From NCBI GenBank assembly GCA_028873295.1, contig JAGWKO010000007.1:1-40740 (forward strand): a stretch of 40,740 nt of DNA, given 5' to 3'. How positions within the stretch are numbered: the stretch's first letter is position 1; every line of letters begins with the position of its first letter. A program made the translations under genes and the position numbers. Source of the stretch: Verrucomicrobiota bacterium. GTDB lineage: Bacteria; Chlamydiota; Chlamydiia; Chlamydiales; SM23-39. Below, one piece after another: positions 34,773 to 40,740 of this stretch. Under the pieces are notes generated by a model, which did no database searches, had not been told where the DNA came from, and saw only the letters and a program-made list of their open reading frames with translations.

Positions 34773-35122
34773 TAGACCTCTTGCATAATTGAGGTTCTGT
34801 CGATTTTCGGGATTATTTTGGCCGAATTTTGCCTCTTTTTTGGGGGGCTGTATACCCAAACAAGATGAAGAGTTGACAACTGGCCTTTGGTCTCAGGAAG
34901 AAAACATGATGGGAAGGATGTGCATGATACACATGATAAATTTATCATGCGTATCATGCACATCCTTCCCATCATGTTTTCTTCCTGAGACCAAAGGCCA
35001 GTTGTCAACTCTTGAACCATTTTGGGTATATCAAACTTCGTATACAGCCCCCCAAAAAAGAGGCGAAATTCGGCCAAAATAATCCCGAAAATCGACGAAC
35101 CCTCAATTATGCAAGAGGTCTA
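34773..35122. repeat. Palindromic element, family A copy 4, carrying a nested family B element
   Basis: The outer ends are TAGACCTCTTGCATAATTGA and inverse, with TA at 34773-34774 and 35121-35122. After the arm GGGGGGCTG the family A centre is interrupted by a complete family B copy (34853-35028) and resumes as TCAAACTTCGTATACAGCC. This accounts for the whole gap of about 400 bases between glyA and the F-box gene; otherwise the gap contains only about 50 bases before glyA. Open frames in it are translations of the palindromes. Confidence 0.93.
34853..35028. repeat. Palindromic element, family B, intact and inserted in family A
   Basis: It is 176 bases from TACCCAAACAAG to CCATTTTGGGTA, flanked by TA on both sides. 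One TA is target duplication, because the uninterrupted family A centre has CTGTATCAAAC at this place. The arms contain GAGTTGACAACTGGCC and the centre ATAAATTTATCAT. It is nearly identical to the truncated copy at 26383-26520. Confidence 0.92.
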
Positions 35123-37009
35123 TAATGTCAGCATGGTCAGGATCTCTTTCTGACTGCGCTCTGCTCTTGCCATCGCTATTGCGATCTTTGGCACTACTCC
35201 CTCCAATGAACCCTGCATCATGTTTAGAACAACCAGAATCTCCTCTGGTTTATGGTGTTTTGCCATTTCAAAAGCCAGGTGTTCCAGAATATCACAACGG
35301 ACGCCACCGATCGCTTCGTTTGTAATTAACAATAATATGTGGTCCAGCGCGTAACCTGCAGAGAGCATCCCCAGCGCGCTCTCTTTCAAAGCCAATACGC
35401 GCACTGTCTTGTTTACGCGAGCCAGAACAGCTCTGATTTCTTCCACCTCGCAGTGTGCAGAGATCATCGTTGGGATAATAGACATCCAGGCATAACTGCG
35501 TATTGGTTCTTCTCCCTGTATCCTGTGCGCAATTGTCTCTATCTCTTGTGGCGCATATCCTTTATTGATCATTGCAAAAACGATCTCTCCCCAGGCAGAA
35601 TCACGTCTACTTGGGGCGATTCCATCTACAATTGCCGATGCTTCTCCTACTGTGAAGCCTGCAGAAATCATTGCTGCAGCAATGCCTTGCAGAGCAAAAT
35701 TGCGATCTTCCTTTGGGATCCTGTCTAAAATAGCCAATGCCTTCTCCAGGCCATGACCTGCAGACACAAGTACTGGAGCAATGTCAGCCAGGACAGCATT
35801 ACGCGCATCGACACACGGAATTTTATTTACAATTTCCAACACCTGATCCAACCCGTAACCTGCAGAAAGCATGGCTTTGGCAATCCCGTGATCTCCCTCC
35901 GCCCGGTACATGTGTCGAATTTTGTTTGTAAGCTTCTTTATCTCCTGCAACTCATACTTTTGAGAGATCATTGCCAAAACAATATCTTTCAAAATATAAT
36001 GCGTCTTATAATGATTCTTGGACTTTATTTTTTCTATCTCCTCTACAATGGCTAGCACCCTCTTGAATGCGCAACCAGCAGCAACCATCGCTGGAGCGAT
36101 TGTTCCCAAGGCACTGAGATAGCTGCTCTCACCTTTCATGTTTTTTGCAATTTGCAGAGCCTCCTCTAATCGAGATTCATCAGAAATCATGACATTAAAC
36201 GCGCTATGCAATGTCGAGTCATAACGGTGCTCTGTTTGAATCTTACATGCGACTGCCAATATATCCTCTGGTTTGAGACCTGCAGAGGCCATTGCCTTCA
36301 CAATGTCCTGCACACAAAGATCACGAATAAAAGAATCTCTCATCCTGTCTATAATAGACACTACGTCCTCTACCTTGTGCTTCGCAGAAAGCATCGCATT
36401 GACAATTACGAGCAATTTTTCTTCAAGATCTACTCGTTGCGCCATCATGTCCACTGTTGTTTGTTCCGGCTTATAACCCGAATAAACCATAGCGAGCGCA
36501 ATGATATATAAGGACCTCTCCCGCTCCATCTGATTCGGTATCATTTTTGCGATTTCAGACGCCTGGCCAAAGGCTCTTAAAACGATCAGCGATCTTACCT
36601 CTTGATATGAGGCCGGTCTACTGCATATCCAATCAATAGCTTCGAGTCGCAGCGATTGAGGAACAGAGAGCGGCATTCCATCGCTTTTCGAATTCCGCAT
36701 TCCAGGCATACGGCTCAGCGCTATCGCCATGATTTCTTTTACCGGCAAGCCTTGTAACAGGTGTTTGGCAGAAATATTCAGCCTCAAATTATCTGATTTT
36801 AAATAATATTGTGAACACCTTAGCAATTCGCGATTGAATGTAAAGCAAAGGCTGTGACATCGGGCCAGATCGACAACATTTAACCAGCTGCAGCACTGGT
36901 CAAAAAGATCGGGGGGGAGTCGAAAGAGAGAGACATTTCTATTGGGGTCTTCCCTTTCTCCAACATCGCTAGTTGATAAAACGGTTGTATTATTGTTCAA
37001 ATTATTCAT
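35120..37009 (-). CDS. F-box protein with about eleven 33-residue helical repeats, probable effector
   Basis: It has 629 residues. Residues about 28-65 read as an F-box (LFRLPPDLFDQCCSWLNVVDLARCHSLCFTF), the eukaryotic module that binds SKP1 in ubiquitin ligases. From about 170 to the end are helical repeats with a period of 33 residues, consensus like AMISAGY..EEALAIVD.IP...RD.AL..I (for example ISAGFTVGEASAIVDGIA). They probably form an alpha-solenoid that binds the substrate. There is no signal peptide. It lies divergent from the type III secretion genes, suggesting secretion into the host cell; this is inference. The stop TAG is made by element A4, and about 16 C-terminal residues seem to have been cut off. 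No ribosome binding site is visible before ATG 37009. Confidence 0.8.
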   Translation of the reverse strand: MNNLNNNTTVLSTSDVGEREDPNRNVSLFRLPPDLFDQCCSWLNVVDLARCHSLCFTFNRELLRCSQYYLKSDNLRLNISAKHLLQGLPVKEIMAIALSRMPGMRNSKSDGMPLSVPQSLRLEAIDWICSRPASYQEVRSLIVLRAFGQASEIAKMIPNQMERERSLYIIALAMVYSGYKPEQTTVDMMAQRVDLEEKLLVIVNAMLSAKHKVEDVVSIIDRMRDSFIRDLCVQDIVKAMASAGLKPEDILAVACKIQTEHRYDSTLHSAFNVMISDESRLEEALQIAKNMKGESSYLSALGTIAPAMVAAGCAFKRVLAIVEEIEKIKSKNHYKTHYILKDIVLAMISQKYELQEIKKLTNKIRHMYRAEGDHGIAKAMLSAGYGLDQVLEIVNKIPCVDARNAVLADIAPVLVSAGHGLEKALAILDRIPKEDRNFALQGIAAAMISAGFTVGEASAIVDGIAPSRRDSAWGEIVFAMINKGYAPQEIETIAHRIQGEEPIRSYAWMSIIPTMISAHCEVEEIRAVLARVNKTVRVLALKESALGMLSAGYALDHILLLITNEAIGGVRCDILEHLAFEMAKHHKPEEILVVLNMMQGSLEGVVPKIAIAMARAERSQKEILTMLTL

Positions 37010-37098
37010 AAGTTAACTAAATTTTAACATGATTGATAAAATAAAATCAACCGATTTGTAACACGGAGAAACCGTTCTGCAGCGAATTTTTGGACCTA

Positions 37099-37127
37099 TT
37101 GCCCTATAAATCAAAGACGCCTATGAT
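37099..37127 (+). promoter_or_regulatory. Candidate promoter of the type III secretion operon
   Basis: TTGCCC (37099-37104), a 17-base spacer and TATGAT (37122-37127) lie in the 132-base divergent region before sctJ. The distance to the ATG (37142) is short, so the leader would be only about 8 bases, which weakens the call. Confidence 0.3.
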
Positions 37128-37141
37128 CTGGAAAGGGTGGC

Positions 37142-37996
37142 ATGCGGCGCTTTTTTATAGGGATCGGCTTACTTCTTTTAACAGGATGTGCCTCTAACCA
37201 AATGATTGTCAGCGGCATCGATGAACGGGACGCCAATGAGATCATTGTTTATCTCGCTTCACGTGGCATTGACGCTCAGAAAGTTGTAGCCCCCTCAGCT
37301 GGGGTTGGAGCTGCTACGACTACAATACTCTATGCGATCAATGTCTCTTCCAAAGAGGCGGTAGAGGCGATGGCCTCTCTGAGCAGAGTGGGGCTACCCA
37401 GGAAAACGGGCGTGACTCTTCTGCAGCTTTTTGCAAAATCGGGGCTCATGTCCTCTGCGATGGAGGAGACTGTTCGCTACCAGGCGGGACTTGCAGAAGA
37501 GCTCTCCAATACGATCCGAAAAATCGATGGTGTGCTCGACGCTGATGTACAGATCTCCTTTCCTCAAACAGGGAGCGCCGGGTTAATGCCGGGCGCGCCT
37601 CCTCCAAAAGTTACTGCTGCTGTTTATGTGAAGCATCAAGGCGTACTTGAAGATCCCAACAGCCATCTTGAGGTCAAGATCAAGCGGCTTATGGCAGCGA
37701 GCGTGCATGGTCTTAACTATGATGATGTCGCTGTAATCTCAGATCGCTCTCGCCTCTCTGACATTACTCTTCCCGCCATGCAGGAGATGATCAGCGGCAA
37801 GGGAATCCAAACGCATGCGAGCATTTGGGGTCTTGTCATGACGCAAAGCTCAGTGACAAGATTTCGCTGGATCTTTTTTGTACTGCTCTTTTTTCTCTTT
37901 CTCTTTGCGATCGCTGTCAGCTGGCTTATCTACAAATTCTACCCGCAAATTCGCCCGCTCTTTTCAAAAAATGAAGAGGGAGCTGCTGAATTGTGA
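37142..37996 (+). CDS. sctJ: Type III secretion inner-ring lipoprotein SctJ
   Basis: SctJ (YscJ/PrgK/CdsJ) forms the inner-membrane ring of the injectisome. It has 284 residues: a lipoprotein signal with lipobox LLTGC (Cys16), then two ring-building domains (VSGIDERDANEIIVYLASRGIDAQKV; MEETVRYQAGLAEELSNTIRKIDGVLDADVQISFP). A C-terminal membrane helix (about 240-267, RWIFFVLLFFLFLFAIAVSWLIYKF) and a short cytoplasmic tail follow. The stop overlaps the next GTG (GTGA). Order matches C. trachomatis CT559 onward. GGGTGG precedes the ATG. Confidence 0.96.
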   Translation: MRRFFIGIGLLLLTGCASNQMIVSGIDERDANEIIVYLASRGIDAQKVVAPSAGVGAATTTILYAINVSSKEAVEAMASLSRVGLPRKTGVTLLQLFAKSGLMSSAMEETVRYQAGLAEELSNTIRKIDGVLDADVQISFPQTGSAGLMPGAPPPKVTAAVYVKHQGVLEDPNSHLEVKIKRLMAASVHGLNYDDVAVISDRSRLSDITLPAMQEMISGKGIQTHASIWGLVMTQSSVTRFRWIFFVLLFFLFLFAIAVSWLIYKFYPQIRPLFSKNEEGAAEL

Positions 37997-38835
37997 CATT
38001 GGAATGGACTCTCAAGGTAATGCTCTCTTCTCTTACAGATGAGAAAAGAGCTCTCCTGGAAAGCCATCTTTCTTCCAACCTCCTGCAGAAGATGGAGGCA
38101 CTTCCAGAGCCTGGACCCATATCAAAAAAAATTCCAATCCTCGCCTCCATCCATTGGTCCTGGTTTGTCCCCTTTTTTGATTTCTGCAGCCATAATGAGC
38201 AAAATCTTTTCCTCGCGCTTTTTCCCGGGCAGGTACAGCGCCGTCTGCGTCAGGAAATCGGCCTTCCCCCTCTTCCTACTCCGGAACCCAAGAGACTTTT
38301 ACTTCGTTTTCTGGAACAGGAAGTGCTGCGAAGAATTGCCCATGAAATCCTGCCTCGCGCTTTTCTTCCTCCCTCCCCCTTCACAACGCTTCTGGAGTGC
38401 ACCAAGAGAGAACTGATTCACATTATCGATCTGCTCTCTCTTTTTGATCTCGCTGTAGAGAGAAAGCAAATTGTGGAGACAAAAATACTTCGAAAAATCT
38501 ACAGTTTTTTAACAGAGTCCGAGAGGAATTTTCTGCAAAAGCTCTCTCTTCCTCCCACTTCCCCCTCCTTTGTTCACCTGCGCATAGAGGAGTGGGATCA
38601 AACAAAAGAGTCGCTTCGCCACATGCTGCACCGCAGAGGAATCGCCAGGCTGGGCTGGGCGATCTCTGAGGAGACAAAAGATCTCATCTGGCATTTGGCG
38701 CATCTGCTTGACGTGGGCCGAGGGACATTACTTTTGAAGGCTGCAGAACTCTCCGTTGCTGAAAATGTGCGCATCGAACTACTCCAGCAGGTACGCGAAG
38801 CCTATTCCTGGGAGAAAGCTTTATACCCAAAATAG
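37993..38835 (+). CDS. Type III secretion operon protein, CT560-like, SctK position
   Basis: It has 280 residues with GTG start overlapping the sctJ stop. It is soluble, Leu-rich and mostly helical, without signal or membrane segments. I recognise no strong motif; the place between sctJ and sctL is that of C. trachomatis CT560 and, in other injectisomes, of the sorting-platform protein SctK, which links SctQ/SctL to the ring. That role is positional inference. The last three residues (YPK) and stop TAG are encoded by the inserted family C element. The ancestral end was probably LTGA, with the TGA overlapping the sctL ATG. Confidence 0.8.
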   Translation: MTLEWTLKVMLSSLTDEKRALLESHLSSNLLQKMEALPEPGPISKKIPILASIHWSWFVPFFDFCSHNEQNLFLALFPGQVQRRLRQEIGLPPLPTPEPKRLLLRFLEQEVLRRIAHEILPRAFLPPSPFTTLLECTKRELIHIIDLLSLFDLAVERKQIVETKILRKIYSFLTESERNFLQKLSLPPTSPSFVHLRIEEWDQTKESLRHMLHRRGIARLGWAISEETKDLIWHLAHLLDVGRGTLLLKAAELSVAENVRIELLQQVREAYSWEKALYPK

Positions 38836-38951
38836 CTGAAGCATTGACATTCTGACCGCGTGAAAGCGCCGGAAATCGATCCGCGCGCGGATCGATTTCT
38901 GGCTGCTTTGACGCTGGTCAGAATGTCAATGCTTCAGCTATTTTGGGTATA
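38822..38951. repeat. Palindromic element, family C, between CT560-like gene and sctL
   Basis: The element proper (38824-38949, 126 bases) runs TACCCAAAATAGCTGAAGC to its inverse TTCAGCTATTTTGGGTA, with a self-complementary centre ATCCGCGCGCGGAT, and is flanked by TA (38822-38823, 38950-38951). The ends share TATACCCAAAAT and the inner TTGACA with family B. The arms differ at a few bases (CGCGTGAAAGCGCC versus CAGCGTCAAAGCAGCC), so it is slightly decayed. A stem this long could also pause or end transcription inside the operon. Confidence 0.9.
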
Positions 38952-39571
38952 TGACACTCTTTTCTCTTATCTCGGGCACAAAGGTGCATCTTGCGCCCGG
39001 GGAAAAACGCCTGCCCGCCTCCGATTATGCGCTCCTTGTCACAGCCGAGGAACTCGTAAAAAAAGTGGAGAGCGAAGCAAAAACATTCAGGAAGGAAGTA
39101 GCGATTGAGGCAGAAACAATTAAAGAAGAGGCTTTCCTGGAGGGATTTCAAGAGGGATTGCAGAGCTGGAATCATCAGCTGCTTGCAATGGAAAAGAAGA
39201 TAAAGGAACTCCGCGAAGAGGTCACTGAAAAAATTCTGCCCATCGCATTGACTGCTGCAAAAAAAATTTTCGGCGAAGAGCTGAAACTCCATCCCGACAG
39301 AATTGCAGACATTGTACGCTCCGCACTCAAACCTGTTCTTCACCACAAGCGCATTCACATCTATGTGAACAAAACCGACCTTCCCTTTCTTGAAAAGCAA
39401 AAGGAGGAGCTTAAAGGAGCCTTTGAGCAGCTTGAAAATCTGATATTGCAGGAGAGAGCCGATGTAGAGCCGGGGGGATGTATTATTGAAACAGAAGCTG
39501 GTATCATCAACGCGCAGCTGGAAACCCAATGGCGCGCTTTGGAAGCTGCTTTTCGCAACTACATAAAATGA
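38951..39571 (+). CDS. sctL: Type III secretion ATPase stator SctL
   Basis: SctL (YscL/FliH-like) ties the SctN ATPase to the sorting platform and regulates it. It has 206 residues: a short N-terminal part, a charged coiled coil (about 35-75, EELVKKVESEAKTFRKEVAIEAETIKEE split by GFQEGLQSW), and a C-terminal domain similar to V-ATPase subunit E (KILPIALTAAKKIFGEELKLHP; VEPGGCIIETEAGIINAQLETQW). The ATG uses the A of the TA that flanks the upstream element, so nothing but element sequence (GGGTAT) lies in front. No good ribosome binding site is left. The end overlaps sctR (ATGA). Confidence 0.94.
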   Translation: MTLFSLISGTKVHLAPGEKRLPASDYALLVTAEELVKKVESEAKTFRKEVAIEAETIKEEAFLEGFQEGLQSWNHQLLAMEKKIKELREEVTEKILPIALTAAKKIFGEELKLHPDRIADIVRSALKPVLHHKRIHIYVNKTDLPFLEKQKEELKGAFEQLENLILQERADVEPGGCIIETEAGIINAQLETQWRALEAAFRNYIK

Positions 39572-40353
39572 AAATTATACAGCTCCTTTTTCTCTTTTTT
39601 GTTTGTCTCACGCCTCTTGCAGCCGCACAGCCCGCGTCATCCAAATCTTCCAATCCGGAGCGGCAAGAACTCGCCGTAGTGCCAGCGAACCCTTCAGTCG
39701 TTACCAAAATGGCTGTCTTGGCCGGCATTGCGCTTCTTCCCTTCGCGGTAATGCTCCTGACCTCTTTTATGAAGATAGTCGTCGTCCTCTCTCTTTTTCG
39801 CCAGGCTCTCGGGACGCAACAGACGCCGCCCAACCAGGTGCTGACAGGCATTGCACTTCTTATCACTTTGTACGTGATGTTCCCGACAGGAGTTGCGATG
39901 TACAGAGCTGCACAGCCGGCCATTGAGAAGACAGGTGCCATTTCGATGATCTCCGACGAGGCGGTTGTCTTTGTCGTCGATGTTGTGGACAAGGCCAAAG
40001 AACCCTTGCGCTCTTTTTTGCAAAAAAATACGGAAGCAGCTCACATGGACAGCTTTTACAAGCTCGCCTATCGCATTTTCCCGGAACCCTACAAAGAAGA
40101 GCTCAAAAGGACTGATCTACTCATTCTCATTCCCGCTTTTGTCACAAGCCAGCTCAAAAATGCCTTTGAGGTAGGCGTTCTCATCTACCTTCCCTTCTTT
40201 GTGATCGATATGGTAGTCTCTAATATTCTGCTCGCAATGGGAATGATGATGCTTTCACCACTCACAATTGCTTTGCCGATAAAACTACTCCTCCTCGTAA
40301 TGGTGGATGGATGGACTCTGCTTATTCAGGGACTTGCAGGTTCTTTTAGATAG
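39568..40353 (+). CDS. sctR: Type III secretion export-gate protein SctR
   Basis: SctR (YscR/FliP) is the main subunit of the export gate at the centre of the ring. It has 261 residues: an N-terminal signal-like helix (about 2-17, IIQLLFLFFVCLTPLAAA), then FliP-family helices including SFMKIVVVLSLFRQALGTQQTPPNQVLTGIALLITLYVMFP. The C-terminal pair has AFVTSQLKNAFEVGVLIYLPFFVIDMVVSNILLAMGMMML. ATG 39568 overlaps the sctL TGA; the longer frame to 39529 lies inside sctL. The stop TAG is shared with the small palindrome starting at 40351. Confidence 0.96.
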   Translation: MKIIQLLFLFFVCLTPLAAAQPASSKSSNPERQELAVVPANPSVVTKMAVLAGIALLPFAVMLLTSFMKIVVVLSLFRQALGTQQTPPNQVLTGIALLITLYVMFPTGVAMYRAAQPAIEKTGAISMISDEAVVFVVDVVDKAKEPLRSFLQKNTEAAHMDSFYKLAYRIFPEPYKEELKRTDLLILIPAFVTSQLKNAFEVGVLIYLPFFVIDMVVSNILLAMGMMMLSPLTIALPIKLLLLVMVDGWTLLIQGLAGSFR

Positions 40354-40378
40354 ACCTATCCCATTACCGGGATAGGTT
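40351..40378. repeat. Short palindrome with GAACCTATCCC-type ends between sctR and sctS
   Basis: ACCTATCCC and GGGATAGGT form a perfect 9-base stem around ATTACC. These bases equal the outer ends of elements A1 and A3 (ACCTATCCCAGTAATG). The element begins in the sctR stop TAG. It looks like two element ends joined after loss of the core, or a hairpin between genes. About 13 bases separate it from the sctS start. Confidence 0.65.
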
Positions 40379-40391
40379 CAAGGTTATTGAG

Positions 40392-40658
40392 ATGTTCTCA
40401 AACGAAATTTTCCATCTTAGCTATCAGGCGCTTTTGCTGATTTTGCTCCTCTCAGGGCCTCCCATTCTTATCAGCATGGTCCTTGGACTCTTTGTCGCCA
40501 TCTTTCAAGCGGCAACGCAAATTCAGGAGCAGACACTCTCCTTCACCGTCAAACTCTTTGCCGTCGTCTTTACCATCATCCTGCTCGGAGGATGGCTTGG
40601 CTCACAAATTCTGCGTTTTTCTCAATCAATTTTCGCTTTAATTTTTAAAGGCTTATGA
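40392..40658 (+). CDS. sctS: Type III secretion export-gate protein SctS
   Basis: SctS (YscS/FliQ) is a small export-gate subunit. It has 88 residues and two long hydrophobic hairpin helices (LSYQALLLILLLSGPPILISMVLGLFVAIFQAATQIQEQTL; FAVVFTIILLGGWLGSQIL). The conserved SGPPIL and QAATQIQEQTL segments confirm the family. ATG 40392 is used although the region in front is partly the palindrome at 40351-40378 and has no strong ribosome binding site. Stop TGA lies in ATGA (40655-40658), where sctT would be expected to start. Confidence 0.95.
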   Translation: MFSNEIFHLSYQALLLILLLSGPPILISMVLGLFVAIFQAATQIQEQTLSFTVKLFAVVFTIILLGGWLGSQILRFSQSIFALIFKGL

Positions 40659-40740
40659 TATACCCCAAAAAGCTGAAAAGTTTGACTTTAGAGCAGCGTC
40701 AAAGCTGCCAAAAATCGATCGTCGAGGGAGGGGGTAGTAT
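40659..40740. repeat. Palindromic element of the B/C superfamily, cut by window end
   Basis: It begins TA|TACCCCAAAAAGCTGAA directly after the sctS stop, followed by TTTGAC and CAGCGTCAAAGCTGCC and AAATCGATC. These line up with the right arm of the family C element at 38822-38951 (CAGCGTCAAAGCAGCC, AAATCGATC) at roughly two thirds identity. The other half lies beyond the window. A reading frame from ATG 40655 stays open to the end ([16 protein letters not shown]...), but this is probably element sequence. Confidence 0.7.

Noticed and set aside
34724-35082. Open frames of 97 and 117 codons on both strands, and a related one at 26357-26596
   Set aside because: They read through the palindromes and share the same MMGRMCMI...SFPSCFLPE peptide because the two arms are inverted copies. 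No ribosome binding site or protein-like composition.
1-40740. tRNA, rRNA or other standard RNA genes, transposase genes, phage genes
   Set aside because: I looked for such signals in the gaps and found none; all gaps are short or filled by palindromic elements.

Overview
The window is a chromosomal segment of a bacterium of the order Chlamydiales, probably from a family outside Chlamydiaceae. From memory of the Chlamydia trachomatis map, gene order follows it in four blocks: recR-bamA-skp-lpxD facing pdhABC; murF-mraY-murD-nlpD-ftsW-murG-murC/ddl-ftsQ-rsbV-miaA; dapF-clpP-glyA; and the type III secretion run sctJ-(CT560-like)-sctL-sctR-sctS. The fused murC-ddl and the rsbV-miaA junction are also chlamydial. 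Extra genes (GT90 glycosyltransferase, MFS exporter, SulP transporter, OTU protease, F-box/solenoid protein) and many palindromic repeats argue against a Chlamydiaceae member. The exact genus cannot be read from the sequence.

Layout. 1-187 is the right part of a palindromic repeat and a possible pdh promoter. 188-4527 (+) is pdhA-pdhB-pdhC plus a GT90 gene. 4493-9175 (-) is recR-bamA-skp-lpxD, the outer-membrane biogenesis cluster. 9346-10410 (+) is an unrecognised exported protein. 10459-15119 (-) holds an MFS exporter, a SulP transporter and der, separated by repeat elements. 15231-26342 (+) is a tightly overlapped peptidoglycan/division operon ending in rsbV and miaA. 26557-34716 (-) holds an OTU protease, a SNF2 ATPase, dapF, clpP and glyA. 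35120-37009 (-) is an F-box/33-residue-repeat protein. 37142-40658 (+) is the type III secretion cluster, cut by the window edge before sctT.

Genes working together. DapF supplies meso-diaminopimelate for MurF, and MurF/MraY/MurD/MurG/MurC-Ddl with FtsW and FtsQ-like build division septum precursors. BamA, Skp and LpxD build the outer membrane. SctJ/L/R/S are the secretion apparatus through which the OTU protease and the F-box protein could be delivered; both would act on host ubiquitin pathways.

The most unusual signal is a network of palindromic, transposase-less elements in at least two superfamilies. One has ends beginning TAGACC or GAACCTATCCC; the other begins TATACCCAAA. Most sit exactly at gene borders and look like insertions at TA dinucleotides of stop or overlapping stop/start codons. 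Excising an element on paper while keeping one TA restores overlaps such as TAATG (der-sulP) and ATGA (CT560-like-sctL). One element lies inside another. One pair of ends encloses the MFS gene.
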